19,122 nt of DNA from CALKKN01 sp041571375 (GCA_041571375.1 JBFFUJ010000018.1:1-19122); one strand, 5' to 3'. Counted from the first letter of the stretch, positions 1 to 8,415 are shown. Notes: a model not told the origin generated them from the letters alone. Program-made: numbers and translations.

Positions 1-553
1 CCAGCGGCGTGGCGCCCGTTACGGTGTCCCAGCCCAGTCCAGCAGGTAGCTGGCCGGTGCCAATCGACCTGAGCATTTCGATGAAGCCCAGGTCCACCTG
101 GGCCAGCTCGAGTGGCGGTAACCAGGCCGTCATGGGTTGCGGGAAGCTGACCAGGACCACCACGTAACCCACCATGGCGGGATTGAAGGCGTTGTAGCCC
201 AGGCCGCCGAACAGGTGCTTTGCGACCACGATTGCGAACAGCATGCCGACCAGTGAGATCCACCAGGGCGCCAGCGGCGGCAGGCACAGCGCGAAGAGCA
301 GGGCGGTCACCACGGCACTCAGGTCGCCGAGGTAAAGCCCCACGGGCCTGCCGCGCGCGGCGAGGCTGGCCGCCTCGAACAACACGGCGAAGCCGCAGGC
401 CAGCATCAACTGAACGAGTATGCCGGGTCCAAAAAACCAGACGTGGGCGGCAATGCCCGGGAGCAGAGCGTAAATCACCTGCAGCATGACGCCGCGGACG
501 GTCGAGGTGGGCGGAAAATACGGGGCGCCGCCGGTTTCGAACCGGCGAATCAT
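1..553 (-). CDS. rnfD: Ion-translocating electron transport complex subunit RnfD (partial, 3' end outside window)
   Basis: RnfD is an integral membrane subunit of the Rnf complex, which couples electron flow between NADH and ferredoxin to ion movement across the inner membrane. The visible 184 N-terminal residues contain the family signatures GGLGYNAFNPAMVGYVV, CLPPLAPWW and a TAWLPP segment, ending in VTGATPL, with several hydrophobic helices. The Ser/Thr that carries covalent FMN in this family lies nearer the C-terminus and is outside the window. The ATG (553-551) overlaps the rnfC stop in an ATGA arrangement, which indicates translational coupling. The reading frame stays open to base 1, so the gene is truncated by the window edge and not broken. 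rnfG and rnfE are expected beyond the edge. Identity is secure from the sequence signature and the gene order. Confidence 0.95.
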   Translation of the reverse strand, partial: MIRRFETGGAPYFPPTSTVRGVMLQVIYALLPGIAAHVWFFGPGILVQLMLACGFAVLFEAASLAARGRPVGLYLGDLSAVVTALLFALCLPPLAPWWISLVGMLFAIVVAKHLFGGLGYNAFNPAMVGYVVVLVSFPQPMTAWLPPLELAQVDLGFIEMLRSIGTGQLPAGLGWDTVTGATPL

Positions 554-2103
554 GATCCGCGCTCCCGGCGCGATTTGGCCCGGGCGATGGCGGCTGCGAT
601 GCGCTCCTGTCTGGCAGTTTCGTCGCCCAGGGCGTTTTTCCTTTCCTCGAGACGCTGCTGCCGTTCCCGCCTGATCCGTTCCAGACGCGCTTCCCGCGTG
701 AGGAAGCGCTGGCGGGCCCTATCGGCAGCCTGCCGCTCCTCGGCCAACCGGTCCAGTTCCGATTTGCCATGGCGGAACCACTCGACCAGGGGAATGTGGC
801 TGGGGCAGACGAAATCACAGCATCCGCACTCAATGCAGTCTGCCAGTCCAGCTTCCACAGTGTCTTCCCATAGCCCGTTTCGCACGGTCCAGTGCAGTTG
901 CTGTGGCTGCAGGACGGCGGGGCACACCCGGGCGCATTCGCCACAGCGTATGCACGGCATCTCCGCCTGGGCAGGACGCAGGTCCTCCGCGGTGAGGACC
1001 AGCACGCAGTTCGCTGCCTTGGTCACCGGGTTGGCATCGGAATCGAGCGCGTAGCCCATCATGGGTCCGCCGAGCACCAACCTCGCCGCGCCCTCCGCGT
1101 ATCCGCCACATTGTGCGATCAGATCGACGATCGGAGTGCCGATCGCAGCCAGCAGATTGCGCGGTCTGCGGACTCCGTTGCCGGTGACGGTCACGATTCG
1201 CTCGATCAGCGGCTTGCCCTCCACCACGGCATGGGCCACGGCGGTCGCTGTCGCCACGTTCTGGCACAGCAGGCCAACGTCCGTGGGTCTTCCGCCGCTG
1301 GGAATCTCGAGCCCGGTCAGTACCTGCACCAGCTGCTTTTCACCGCCCTCCGGATAGATCGTCGTGATCTTGACGATGTCGATGTTGGCACCGTCAGCCT
1401 TGCCAAGGGCATCGCTCAGGGCCTGATGGACGGCGCCCATCTGGTCCTCGATGGCGATCACCGTGCGTTCTGCCCCGATGGCCTTCTGCAGGATCTGTGC
1501 GCCGAGCACGATGGATTCGGGCTGCTCGCGCATCAGCATCTCATCGCAGCTGATGTAGGGCTCGCACTCCGCGCCATTCAGAACCAGCGTGTGGATCCCG
1601 CGCTGACTTGCTTCGCCGACCTTGTGGGCGGTTGGAAACACGGCCCCGCCCAGGCCGACGACACCCGCATCGCGAATGATCCGGCGAAGCGCCCCGTCCG
1701 TCGCTTGCCGCCAGTCCCCGGGGGCGTCCAGCGCAGTCCAGCGATCCTCTCCATCCGCTTCAATGACCACGCAGCGCCCGTCGCTGCCGGATGGATGGCT
1801 GACGGGATGAAGGCTGATCGAGCAAATGGTCCCGGATGTCGGCGCGTGGATGTAGCCCCTGCCGAAGTGCTCGAAACGCCCGATCTGCTGGCCTTTGAGC
1901 ACCCGCTCGCCGGCTTCGACCATCGGCTCGGCCTCCGCGCCGCCGCGCTGGAGCAGCGGCACGAACAATCGTTCGGGCAATCCGGCCCGCATGACCGGCA
2001 GCTCGCAGGAAATCTTCTTGTTGTGGCGCAGGCGCAGACCGCCATGGAAGGAGTGCAGCCGCCGCCCCGCTGATCTCGCCACCTCGACCGGGTTTCCGAG
2101 CAT
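550..2103 (-). CDS. rnfC: Electron transport complex subunit RnfC
   Basis: RnfC is the peripheral NADH-facing subunit of Rnf, carrying FMN and two [4Fe-4S] clusters. The 517-residue product has the NuoF-like region with a glycine-rich GLGGAVFPT loop at 150-158 and the ECEPYISCDE segment near 179-188. Two ferredoxin-like motifs follow: C384, C387, C390, C394 and C423, C426, C429, C433. The C-terminus (about 445-517) is a charged Arg/Glu/Ala coiled coil ending in one AAIARAK unit. E. coli RnfC has many such repeats, so this is a short-tailed version. The ATG at 2103 was chosen because it overlaps the rnfB stop (TGATG) and has GGGAG upstream. An in-frame ATG at 2244 would add 47 residues that lie inside rnfB and do not look like the family. 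Confidence 0.96.
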   Translation of the reverse strand: MLGNPVEVARSAGRRLHSFHGGLRLRHNKKISCELPVMRAGLPERLFVPLLQRGGAEAEPMVEAGERVLKGQQIGRFEHFGRGYIHAPTSGTICSISLHPVSHPSGSDGRCVVIEADGEDRWTALDAPGDWRQATDGALRRIIRDAGVVGLGGAVFPTAHKVGEASQRGIHTLVLNGAECEPYISCDEMLMREQPESIVLGAQILQKAIGAERTVIAIEDQMGAVHQALSDALGKADGANIDIVKITTIYPEGGEKQLVQVLTGLEIPSGGRPTDVGLLCQNVATATAVAHAVVEGKPLIERIVTVTGNGVRRPRNLLAAIGTPIVDLIAQCGGYAEGAARLVLGGPMMGYALDSDANPVTKAANCVLVLTAEDLRPAQAEMPCIRCGECARVCPAVLQPQQLHWTVRNGLWEDTVEAGLADCIECGCCDFVCPSHIPLVEWFRHGKSELDRLAEERQAADRARQRFLTREARLERIRRERQQRLEERKNALGDETARQERIAAAIARAKSRRERGS

Positions 2104-2687
2104 CAGGAACTCCCGGGCGCCCGTCCGCTGGCGAACGACCGGGCCCATCCTGCCGGCAGTGCCGGGCGTGGCCAGGACCAGGCGCCGGACGCCGGTGACC
2201 TGGGCTTCATCTCGATGCAGTCGACCGGACACGGTGGCAGGCACAGGTCACAGCCTGTGCACTCGGAGCTGATGACGGTGTGCATCTGCTTGGCCGCACC
2301 GAGAATGGCGTCCACTGGGCAGGCCTGTATGCACAGCGTGCAGCCGATGCAGAGGGATTCGTCGATGACCGCCACGGTGCGGGGTCCCTCCTCACCGTGT
2401 TCGGGGCTGAGCGGCAGCGGCTCGGTCCCGAGCAGATCGGCCAGCGCCTGGATCACTGCTTCGCCGCCGGGCGGGCACTGGTTGATCTCCGCCGCGCCGG
2501 CCGCGATGGCCTCCGCATACGGCCGGCATCCCGGATAATTGCACTGCCCGCACTGGGTCTGAGGCAGCACGGCGTCGATGCGATCGACGACGGGATCGGA
2601 CTCCACGCGAAAGTACCGTGCGGCCCAGCCCAGGCCGAGACCGAACAGGCCACCGAGTATCGTGAAAGACAGCACCGCCGTGAACAC
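2103..2687 (-). CDS. rnfB: Electron transport complex subunit RnfB (iron-sulfur protein)
   Basis: RnfB passes electrons within the Rnf complex through several iron-sulfur clusters. The 194-residue product starts with a membrane anchor (about 4-22), followed by the Fe-S domain with C46, C49, C54 and C71. Two ferredoxin motifs follow: C113, C116, C119, C123 and C143, C146, C149, C153. The C-terminal tail (about 162-194) is Pro/Ser/Arg-rich and looks disordered. The GTG start at 2687 is chosen because it puts the hydrophobic anchor at the N-terminus and has AGAGG eight bases upstream. The open frame to 2804 would add residues lying inside rnfA that do not resemble the family. The gene begins 13 bases after the rnfA stop and shares one base with rnfC. 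Confidence 0.94.
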   Translation of the reverse strand: MFTAVLSFTILGGLFGLGLGWAARYFRVESDPVVDRIDAVLPQTQCGQCNYPGCRPYAEAIAAGAAEINQCPPGGEAVIQALADLLGTEPLPLSPEHGEEGPRTVAVIDESLCIGCTLCIQACPVDAILGAAKQMHTVISSECTGCDLCLPPCPVDCIEMKPRSPASGAWSWPRPALPAGWARSFASGRAPGSS

Positions 2688-2700
2688 AGGAATCGCCTCT

Positions 2701-3282
2701 TCAGAGCTTGGCCAGCCCGGAAAAACCCATGAAGGCCAGCGCCATGAGTCCGGCGGAAACCAGCGCGATCGGCGCGCCCCGAAAATGAACCGGAACGTCC
2801 GCATGGGCCAGACGCTCGCGCATGGCTGCGAATGCGATCAGCACGATGCCGAACCCGGTTGCCGCGCCGAATCCGTAGAGTGCCGACTGCAACAGGTTGT
2901 GCTGTTCGCGCACGTTCAGAAGCGCAACGCCCAGCACCGCGCAATTGGTCGTGATGAGCGGCAGGAAAATGCCCAGGACACGATAGAGCAGTGGGCTGCT
3001 CTTGCGGATCGCCATCTCGGTGAGCTGCACCACCGTCGCGATCACCAGGATGAATCCCAGCGTCGCCAGATACTGCAGCCCGAGGGGTTCGAGGAGGTAG
3101 CGGTTCAGCAGGTAGGCTGATACCGAAGACAGGGTCAGCACGAACAGCGTGGCCACCGACATGCCGATGGCGCCCTCGACCTTGCCCGAGACGCCCATGA
3201 ACGGACACAGGCCGAGGAATCGGACCAGGACGAAGTTGTTTGCCAGGACAGTGCTGACCAGTATCAGGACGTACTCGGTCAA
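2701..3282 (-). CDS. rnfA: Electron transport complex subunit RnfA
   Basis: RnfA is a small membrane subunit homologous to NqrE that, with RnfE, forms the membrane core and holds an iron-sulfur centre between the subunits. The 193-residue product equals the usual family length and has six hydrophobic helices. It carries the two cysteine motifs FLGLCPFMG (near residue 26) and TTNCAVLG (near 113), which provide cluster ligands in the family. The start is TTG (3282-3280), with the GAGG of a ribosome binding site five bases upstream. No in-frame ATG gives the conserved N-terminus MTEYVLILVSTVLANNFVL. The stop of metG lies seven bases upstream, inside the ribosome binding site, which makes this the first rnf gene of a metG-rnf transcript. 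Confidence 0.96.
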   Translation of the reverse strand: MTEYVLILVSTVLANNFVLVRFLGLCPFMGVSGKVEGAIGMSVATLFVLTLSSVSAYLLNRYLLEPLGLQYLATLGFILVIATVVQLTEMAIRKSSPLLYRVLGIFLPLITTNCAVLGVALLNVREQHNLLQSALYGFGAATGFGIVLIAFAAMRERLAHADVPVHFRGAPIALVSAGLMALAFMGFSGLAKL

Positions 3283-3293
3283 GACGGCCTCAC
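3283..3293 (-). promoter_or_regulatory. rnfA ribosome binding site containing the metG stop codon
   Basis: On the minus strand the bases read GTGAGGCCGTC directly before the TTG start of rnfA. The TGA of metG (3292-3290) is part of the GTGAGG Shine-Dalgarno sequence. A ribosome terminating on metG therefore covers the rnfA start signal, so rnfA translation is probably coupled to metG. The sequence is direct; the coupling is an inference. Confidence 0.75.
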
Positions 3294-5317
3294 GTCACCC
3301 GCTGTCCCGGCTGGGCTCCCTCGTCGGGTTCCAGGATGAACAGCTCCTTGCCTCCCGGCCCTGCAGCCAGAACCATGCCCTCAGAGACGCCGAAGCGCAT
3401 TTTCCGCGGCTTCAGATTGGCCACCATCACCGTCAGTCGGCCGCTGAGTTCCGCTGGATCATAGGCCGAGCGGATACCGGCGAAGACCGTGCGCGTTTCG
3501 TTGCCGATGTCCAGGGACAGCTTCAACAGCTTGTCGGCGCCCTCGACCTGCTCGGCGGACACGATGCGGGCGATTCGCAGGTCGATTCGACTGAATTCGT
3601 CGATACCGATTTCCGGCTCCAGGGGCGCAATGGAGGTTGATGGGGCGGCATCGGCGGCCGCAGGCTGGAGCGACTCCTTGGAATGTTCGACCATGATCTG
3701 AACCTTGAGCGGATCGATACGCGTCAACAGGGGCTGAAAGGTGTTCAGTGAGCCAGCCAGCAGGGGTTCCGGGAGACCGGACCACTCGTCGAGTGCCGTG
3801 CCGAGGAAGGCGGCCGCCCGCTCCGCCGTGAAAGGCAGTACAGGCGCCAGATAGGACATCAATACGCGGAACAGGTTGATCCCCTGGGTGCAGATTCCGT
3901 GGACTTCCGCCTCCTGGCCCGCCTGCTTGATCAGTTGCCAGGGTTTTTCATCGTCGATGTAGCGATTGGCGTCATCCGCCAGGGCCATGATGCGCCGAAC
4001 CGCAGACTGATAGTTGCGCCCCTCGAAATCGTTTTCGATCTGGTGCCGGGCGGTCACGAATTCCGCGTACAGCTCCGGCCGGGGCAGTCTGTCGGCCAGC
4101 TGGCCGTCAAAATGCCGTTGAATGAAACCGGCACAGCGGCTCGCGATGTTGACCACCTTGCCGACCACGTCCGCGTTGACCCGCTGGACGAAGTCCTCGA
4201 GGTTCAGGTCGATGTCCCCGGTACCCGGGCCGAGTTTGGCCGCGAAGTAGTATCGCAGGTAGTCCGGATGGAGATGGTCGAGATAGGTGCGTGCGCGAAT
4301 GAAGGTGCCGCGGGACTTCGACATTTTCGCCCCGTCGACGGTCAGGAATCCGTGTGCGTAGACTGCCGTCGGCGTGCGGAAACCGGCCCCCATGAGCATG
4401 GCCGGCCAGAACAGGGTGTGGAAGTAGACGATGTCCTTGCCGATGAAGTGGTGCACTTCAGCCGTGGATCCCGGTTCCCACCAGGCATCGAAATCCAGTC
4501 CAAGTCGGTCGCAGAGTTCCCGGAAACTGGCGATATATCCAACCGGCGCATCGACCCAGACATAGAAGTACTTGTCTTCCGTGCCGGGAATGCGGAAGCC
4601 GAAATACGGGGCGTCGCGGGATATGTCCCAGTCGCGCAGCCCGTCCGTGAACCACTCCTCCAGCTTGTTGGCGATCTCCGGCTGGAGCGCCCCCGAGCCC
4701 GTCCATTCCCGCAACGGCGCTTCGAAGTCAGACAGGCGAAAAAAGTAATGCTCCGACTCCCTCATGACCGGCCGGCTGCCGCTGACTGCGGACCGGGGTT
4801 CGATGAGGTCGGTCGGAGCATACGTACCGCCGCAGACCTCGCAACTGTCACCGTACTGGTCTTCAGCGCCGCAGCGGGGGCAGGTGCCCCGAATGAAGCG
4901 GTCGGGCAGGAACATTCCTTCCTGCTCGTCGTACAGTTGCTTGATCTCCCGGCGATCGATGAAGCCGCCCGCATCCAGCTGGCGGTAAATATGTTCGACA
5001 ATTCGGCGGTTGTATTCGCTGTGGGTCGACGAGTAATTGTCGAAACTGATGCCGAAGTCCCGGAAGTCGCCCTTGTGCTCCTCGTTCATCCTGTCGATCA
5101 GCTCTTCCGGCGGTTTGCCCGCGGCACGGGCCCACAGCATCACGGGCGTTCCATGTGCGTCGTCGGCCCAGGCAAAGTAGCACTCGTGGCCCCGGGCGCG
5201 CTGGAACCGCGCCCAGATATCTGTCTGGATGTACTCCAGCATGTGCCCGATGTGGATCGCTCCGTTGGCATAAGGCAGGGCACTGGTCACCAGGATCTGT
5301 CTTTTTGCTTCTGTCAT
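3290..5317 (-). CDS. metG: Methionine-tRNA ligase (methionyl-tRNA synthetase)
   Basis: This class I aminoacyl-tRNA synthetase charges tRNA-Met with methionine in the cytoplasm. The 675-residue product is close to E. coli MetG (677). It shows the HIGH motif (22-25), a zinc-binding insertion with C146, C149, C159 and C162, and KMSKS (331-335). An anticodon-binding helical region follows, then a C-terminal OB-fold tRNA-binding domain (about 575-675) with the typical VANLKPRKMRFGVSEGM segment. The ATG at 5317 gives the conserved N-terminus TEAKRQILVTSALPYANG. The longer frame to 5416 only adds non-family residues. The gene is divergent from mrp, a pairing also found in E. coli, and continues into rnfA. 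Confidence 0.97.
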   Translation of the reverse strand: MTEAKRQILVTSALPYANGAIHIGHMLEYIQTDIWARFQRARGHECYFAWADDAHGTPVMLWARAAGKPPEELIDRMNEEHKGDFRDFGISFDNYSSTHSEYNRRIVEHIYRQLDAGGFIDRREIKQLYDEQEGMFLPDRFIRGTCPRCGAEDQYGDSCEVCGGTYAPTDLIEPRSAVSGSRPVMRESEHYFFRLSDFEAPLREWTGSGALQPEIANKLEEWFTDGLRDWDISRDAPYFGFRIPGTEDKYFYVWVDAPVGYIASFRELCDRLGLDFDAWWEPGSTAEVHHFIGKDIVYFHTLFWPAMLMGAGFRTPTAVYAHGFLTVDGAKMSKSRGTFIRARTYLDHLHPDYLRYYFAAKLGPGTGDIDLNLEDFVQRVNADVVGKVVNIASRCAGFIQRHFDGQLADRLPRPELYAEFVTARHQIENDFEGRNYQSAVRRIMALADDANRYIDDEKPWQLIKQAGQEAEVHGICTQGINLFRVLMSYLAPVLPFTAERAAAFLGTALDEWSGLPEPLLAGSLNTFQPLLTRIDPLKVQIMVEHSKESLQPAAADAAPSTSIAPLEPEIGIDEFSRIDLRIARIVSAEQVEGADKLLKLSLDIGNETRTVFAGIRSAYDPAELSGRLTVMVANLKPRKMRFGVSEGMVLAAGPGGKELFILEPDEGAQPGQRVT

Positions 5318-5384
5318 CGCTCGGGTCGGTCTGCAGGGGCCGCCCTGGTCGGGCCGTCGGGGCAGCTGATTCAAGGAATCCGGG

Positions 5385-5413
5385 ATTATCTCACGGGCAC
5401 GGTTTCCGATCGA
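5385..5413 (-). promoter_or_regulatory. metG: Possible metG-rnf promoter
   Basis: On the minus strand GATAAT (5390-5385, five of six matches to the -10 consensus) follows TCGATC (5413-5408, three of six to -35) with a 17-base spacer. It would leave a leader of about 60 bases before metG. The -35 match is weak and the site is judged by eye only. Confidence 0.3.
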
Positions 5414-5431
5414 CACCCAAGACTATACAAT
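5403..5431 (+). promoter_or_regulatory. mrp: Possible mrp promoter
   Basis: TACAAT (5426-5431, five of six to -10), within the AT-rich stretch TATACAAT, is preceded at 17 bases by TTTCCG (5403-5408, three of six to -35). It lies about 45 bases before the mrp start, in the 157-base metG-mrp divergent gap. It overlaps the proposed metG promoter on the other strand. Visual match only. Confidence 0.35.
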
Positions 5432-5474
5432 GCCCGGTTTGGGGGCTGTGGTCCCGGTCGCGAATCAAATCACC

Positions 5475-6563
5475 ATGTCAGAACTTTCCGAGCAATACGT
5501 ACGCAAACTGCTGGCGGACATCGAAGATCCTTTCTCCGGCGGCGACCTCGTCAGCCTGGGCTGGGTCCGCGGCGTCGGTGTCGATGGGCGCAATGTCTCT
5601 GTCGACCTGCGTGCGGGCTACCCGACCGATGGCATCGGGGACGGGCTGGCGGCGGACATCAGCGCCAGGCTGGAGTCCGATCCGCTGATCGACCGCGCCG
5701 TGGTCAACCTCGACTGGAAAGTGGTCGCGCATGAGGTTCAGGGCGACCTGAAGCCGCTGGACCAGATCCGGAACATCATCGCCGTGGCGTCGGGCAAGGG
5801 TGGCGTCGGAAAGTCGGCCACCGCCGTCAACCTGGCGCTGGCCCTGCAGGCTGACGGTGCCCGGGTCGGGGTCCTGGATGCCGACATCTATGGTCCGAGC
5901 ATGCCGCGCATGCTCGGGGTCAGCGGTCAACCGCGCACCGAAGGTAACCGGATCGTGCCGCAGGAGGCGCATGGCCTGCAGGTGATGTCGATTGGTTTCA
6001 TGGTCGAGGAGGACACCCCGATGATCTGGCGGGGCCCGATGGTCACGTCGGCCTTGCAGCAGCTCCTGACCGAAACCAACTGGCAGAGTCTCGACTATCT
6101 GGTGATCGACCTGCCGCCCGGCACTGGCGATATCCAGCTGACCCTGGCCCAGAAAATTCCCGTGGCGGGATGCCTGATCGTTACCACGCCGCAGGACATC
6201 GCATTGCTGGACGCCCGCAAGGCGATCCAGATGTTCCGCAAGGTCGAGATGTCCGTACTGGGGATCGTCGAGAACATGAGTACGCACATCTGCAGCCAGT
6301 GCGGGCACGAGGAATCCATCTTCGGTTCCGGCGGTGGCGCCAGAATGTCCGCGCAGTACGGCGTGCCGCTGCTGGGCCAGCTGCCGCTCGATGTGCACAT
6401 CCGGGAGGCCCTGGACGAGGGCCGGCCGACGGTGGTCTCGGAGCCCGATTCCGAACTGAGCCAGCGTTACCTGGACGTGGCGCGGCGCGTTGCCGCACAT
6501 CTGTCCATGACGCCCCGCAGCCTGGCGGTCAGCCTGCCGCAGATCAACGTCCTGAACACCTGA
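5475..6563 (+). CDS. mrp: Iron-sulfur cluster carrier protein Mrp/ApbC (P-loop ATPase)
   Basis: Mrp/ApbC is a cytoplasmic ATPase of the MinD/Nbp35 class that binds and delivers [4Fe-4S] clusters to apoproteins. The 362-residue product has an N-terminal MIP18-like domain (about 5-95), a deviant Walker A SGKGGVGKS (106-114) and a DADIYGPSMPRMLG switch region. The LPPGTGD segment follows at about 213-219, and the cluster-binding pair is C273/C276 in ICSQCG. Length matches E. coli Mrp (369). The ATG at 5475 fits the family N-terminus; an upstream in-frame ATG at 5430 would overlap the proposed promoter. Iron-sulfur clients are plentiful in this window (RnfB, RnfC, the Rieske protein), although Mrp is generally housekeeping. 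dcd follows 37 bases downstream. Confidence 0.95.
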   Translation: MSELSEQYVRKLLADIEDPFSGGDLVSLGWVRGVGVDGRNVSVDLRAGYPTDGIGDGLAADISARLESDPLIDRAVVNLDWKVVAHEVQGDLKPLDQIRNIIAVASGKGGVGKSATAVNLALALQADGARVGVLDADIYGPSMPRMLGVSGQPRTEGNRIVPQEAHGLQVMSIGFMVEEDTPMIWRGPMVTSALQQLLTETNWQSLDYLVIDLPPGTGDIQLTLAQKIPVAGCLIVTTPQDIALLDARKAIQMFRKVEMSVLGIVENMSTHICSQCGHEESIFGSGGGARMSAQYGVPLLGQLPLDVHIREALDEGRPTVVSEPDSELSQRYLDVARRVAAHLSMTPRSLAVSLPQINVLNT

Positions 6564-6600
6564 TCCGGGCAGCTCTGCGGATCGCGACGAGGGAACTTCC

Positions 6601-7170
6601 GTGACTATCAAATCCGACCGATGGATTCGCCGCATGGCCACCGAACATCGAATGATAGAACCGTTCGAGCCGTGCCAGGTCCGGGAATGCAGCGGGGGTC
6701 AGCGCCGCATCTCCTATGGAACTTCGAGTTACGGCTACGATGTGCGGTGCGCGCCGGATTTCAAGATCTTCACCAATATCAACTCGGCCATCGTCGACCC
6801 CAAACACTTCGACGAGAACAGCTTCGTGGATTTCAGTGGCGATGTCTGCATCATTCCGCCGAACTCCTTCGCGCTGGCCCGGACGGTCGAGTATTTCCGG
6901 ATCCCGCGCAACGTGCTGACCATCTGCCTGGGCAAATCCACCTACGCCCGCTGCGGCATCATCGTGAATGTCACGCCGCTGGAGCCGGAGTGGGAGGGGC
7001 ACGTCACGCTTGAGTTCTCGAACACCACGCCACTGCCGGCGCGCATCTATGCGAACGAAGGCGTGGCCCAGTTTCTGTTTTTCGAGTCGGACGAAGTCTG
7101 CGAGCGTTCCTATGCGGATCGGGGCGGCAAATACCAGGGTCAGACCGGGGTTACCCTGCCCAAGGCCTGA
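6601..7170 (+). CDS. dcd: dCTP deaminase
   Basis: Dcd converts dCTP to dUTP and ammonia, feeding dTMP synthesis; it works as a trimer in the cytoplasm. The 189-residue product contains the family core GKSTYARCGIIVNVTPLEP (about 111-129). The catalytic glutamate is E138 in the HVTLEFSN segment, and the C-terminal lid is RGGKYQGQTGVTLP. It is of the form seen in pseudomonads and relatives, with an N-terminal IKSDRWIRRMA segment. The start is GTG with GAGGGA about seven bases upstream. It lies 37 bases after mrp, probably in the same transcript, and ends only six bases before the end of the convergent degS gene. Confidence 0.96.
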   Translation: MTIKSDRWIRRMATEHRMIEPFEPCQVRECSGGQRRISYGTSSYGYDVRCAPDFKIFTNINSAIVDPKHFDENSFVDFSGDVCIIPPNSFALARTVEYFRIPRNVLTICLGKSTYARCGIIVNVTPLEPEWEGHVTLEFSNTTPLPARIYANEGVAQFLFFESDEVCERSYADRGGKYQGQTGVTLPKA

Positions 7171-7176
7171 GCCGGT

Positions 7177-8268
7177 TCAGCGCAGCGGAGGCTGCTGGAT
7201 CAGGTTGGCGTACGTCTGAAACACCTGCCGGCTGCGTACCACCTCGAACTCCGCCTGGCTGCCCGGGTCGCGCTGCGAGATCGCCAGAGCCAGTTGATTG
7301 GCGTCGGTCACGGGCTCTCCGTCGAGGGAAATGATGACATCGTCTTCCCGGATGCCGGCATTCCAAGCCGGTCCCTGTTCGGCCACCCAGGTCACGGCGA
7401 CGCCCTGACGGGCCATGCTGCCGTCCGCCTGCCTCGTGGGACGGAGGTCCGCGAAGCTCGCGCCCAGCCACGCGCGCCGCACCGAACCGTACTCGATGAT
7501 CTGCTCCATGACCTGCCTGGCCAGCGAGACCGGAATGGCGAATCCGATGTTCTGGGCACCGGTATTGACACCGAGTTTGCGGGTGCTGATGCCGATCAGG
7601 TCGCCATCGGCATTGACCAGCGCCCCTCCGCTGTTGCCGGCGTTGATGGCGGCGTCCGTCTGGATGAAATCCTCGTACGCCAGAGAACGGAGATCGTTGC
7701 GGCCGGTTGCGCTGACGATACCCATGGTCACGGTATGGCTCAGCCCCAGCGAATTGCCGATAGCGAGGACGACGTCACCTACCCTGACCTCCGGTGATGC
7801 CGCCATTGACGCGGCGGACAGATCCTGCAGATTGACCTTGAGCACTGCCAGATCGGTCTCGGGGTCGGAGCCGACGATCGAAGCCGGGACGATGCGCCCG
7901 TCGAACAGCGCGACACGAATGTTCTGCACGCCGTCGATGACATGGTGGTTGGTCAGAATGTAGCCGTCCTCGCTGACGATCACGCCGGAGCCCATGTCGT
8001 GCTGCATCCGGTACAGCATTCCCGGAGCGGAGCCTCTCGGTGGGGGCAGCAGCGCGCGCGTGTAAATGCTGACGACGGCCGGTGCCGCGCGGTCGACCGC
8101 ATCGGCGTATGAGAATCGGACCGCCGGTGCGCCGCCAGGCGGCTGAGAGGCGGGTGCGCTGCCGCGCTCGCTGACCGCGGGCCAGAAATAGACCACCAGA
8201 AAGGCGATCGCCAGTCCGGTGACCACCGCCCGCGAGAGGAAAAGCAGGATTTCGGATGTTTTCGGCAT
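7177..8268 (-). CDS. degS: Membrane-anchored serine protease of the DegS/AlgW type
   Basis: This HtrA-family periplasmic protease is anchored in the inner membrane. In known cases it makes the first cut in an anti-sigma factor (RseA/MucA) when misfolded porins bind its PDZ domain. The 363-residue product has one N-terminal transmembrane segment (about 13-31) and a trypsin-like domain. The catalytic triad is H109 (TNHHVID), D139 (SDPETDLAVLK) and S213 (INAGNSGGAL), and a single C-terminal PDZ domain covers about 265-355. One PDZ plus a membrane anchor separates it from DegP/DegQ. The ATG at 8268 gives a normal short cytoplasmic N-terminus; an in-frame ATG at 8304 would add 12 residues and cannot be excluded. 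It faces away from petABC. No anti-sigma gene is in the window, so the pathway role is inferred. Confidence 0.92.
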   Translation of the reverse strand: MPKTSEILLFLSRAVVTGLAIAFLVVYFWPAVSERGSAPASQPPGGAPAVRFSYADAVDRAAPAVVSIYTRALLPPPRGSAPGMLYRMQHDMGSGVIVSEDGYILTNHHVIDGVQNIRVALFDGRIVPASIVGSDPETDLAVLKVNLQDLSAASMAASPEVRVGDVVLAIGNSLGLSHTVTMGIVSATGRNDLRSLAYEDFIQTDAAINAGNSGGALVNADGDLIGISTRKLGVNTGAQNIGFAIPVSLARQVMEQIIEYGSVRRAWLGASFADLRPTRQADGSMARQGVAVTWVAEQGPAWNAGIREDDVIISLDGEPVTDANQLALAISQRDPGSQAEFEVVRSRQVFQTYANLIQQPPLR

Positions 8269-8350
8269 CGGCTCCGTTGCTGTGGCCGTCTGGAGGGCGG
8301 GCATTTCCCCGCTGGCGGTTCGAACGGCTGATATTCTATCGGTAAACGCA

Positions 8351-8380
8351 TTGTTTCACATGGGCTCTTTCGGATAAAAT
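8351..8380 (+). promoter_or_regulatory. petA: Possible petABC promoter in the degS-petA divergent gap
   Basis: TTGTTT (8351-8356) and TAAAAT (8375-8380, five of six to the -10 consensus) are separated by 18 bases and lie about 160 bases before petA. The rest of the 271-base gap between degS (8268) and petA (8540) holds no convincing gene. On the other strand TAGAAT (8338-8333) is a candidate -10 for degS, but with no good -35. A 9-base direct repeat follows at 8396-8415. Visual match only. Confidence 0.4.
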
Positions 8381-8395
8381 GCCCGTTTGACGATG

Positions 8396-8415
8396 GGTCG
8401 GGGCCAGGTCGGGGC
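8396..8415. repeat. 9-base direct repeat GGTCGGGGC, spaced 11 bases
   Basis: GGTCGGGGC occurs at 8396-8404 and again at 8407-8415, an 11-base period (about one helical turn). It sits just downstream of the proposed petABC -10. It could be part of a regulator site or chance in GC-rich DNA. Confidence 0.6.

Noticed and set aside
892..2073. 393-codon open frame on the plus strand antisense to rnfC
   Set aside because: Shadow frame; the opposite strand encodes RnfC with two intact ferredoxin motifs.
3899..5734. 611-codon open frame on the plus strand
   Set aside because: It lies antisense to metG, whose product has all family motifs. It has no recognisable domain and is a shadow frame of GC-rich coding DNA.
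5478..6641. 387-codon open frame on the minus strand antisense to mrp
   Set aside because: Shadow frame; composition is rich in His/Arg/Gln as expected from reverse reading of GC-rich genes, and Mrp on the plus strand is certain.
7182..7195. Inverted repeat GCAGC-GGAG-GCTGC near the dcd/degS convergent ends
   Set aside because: Only five base pairs, inside the degS coding end, with no T run; not a supportable terminator.
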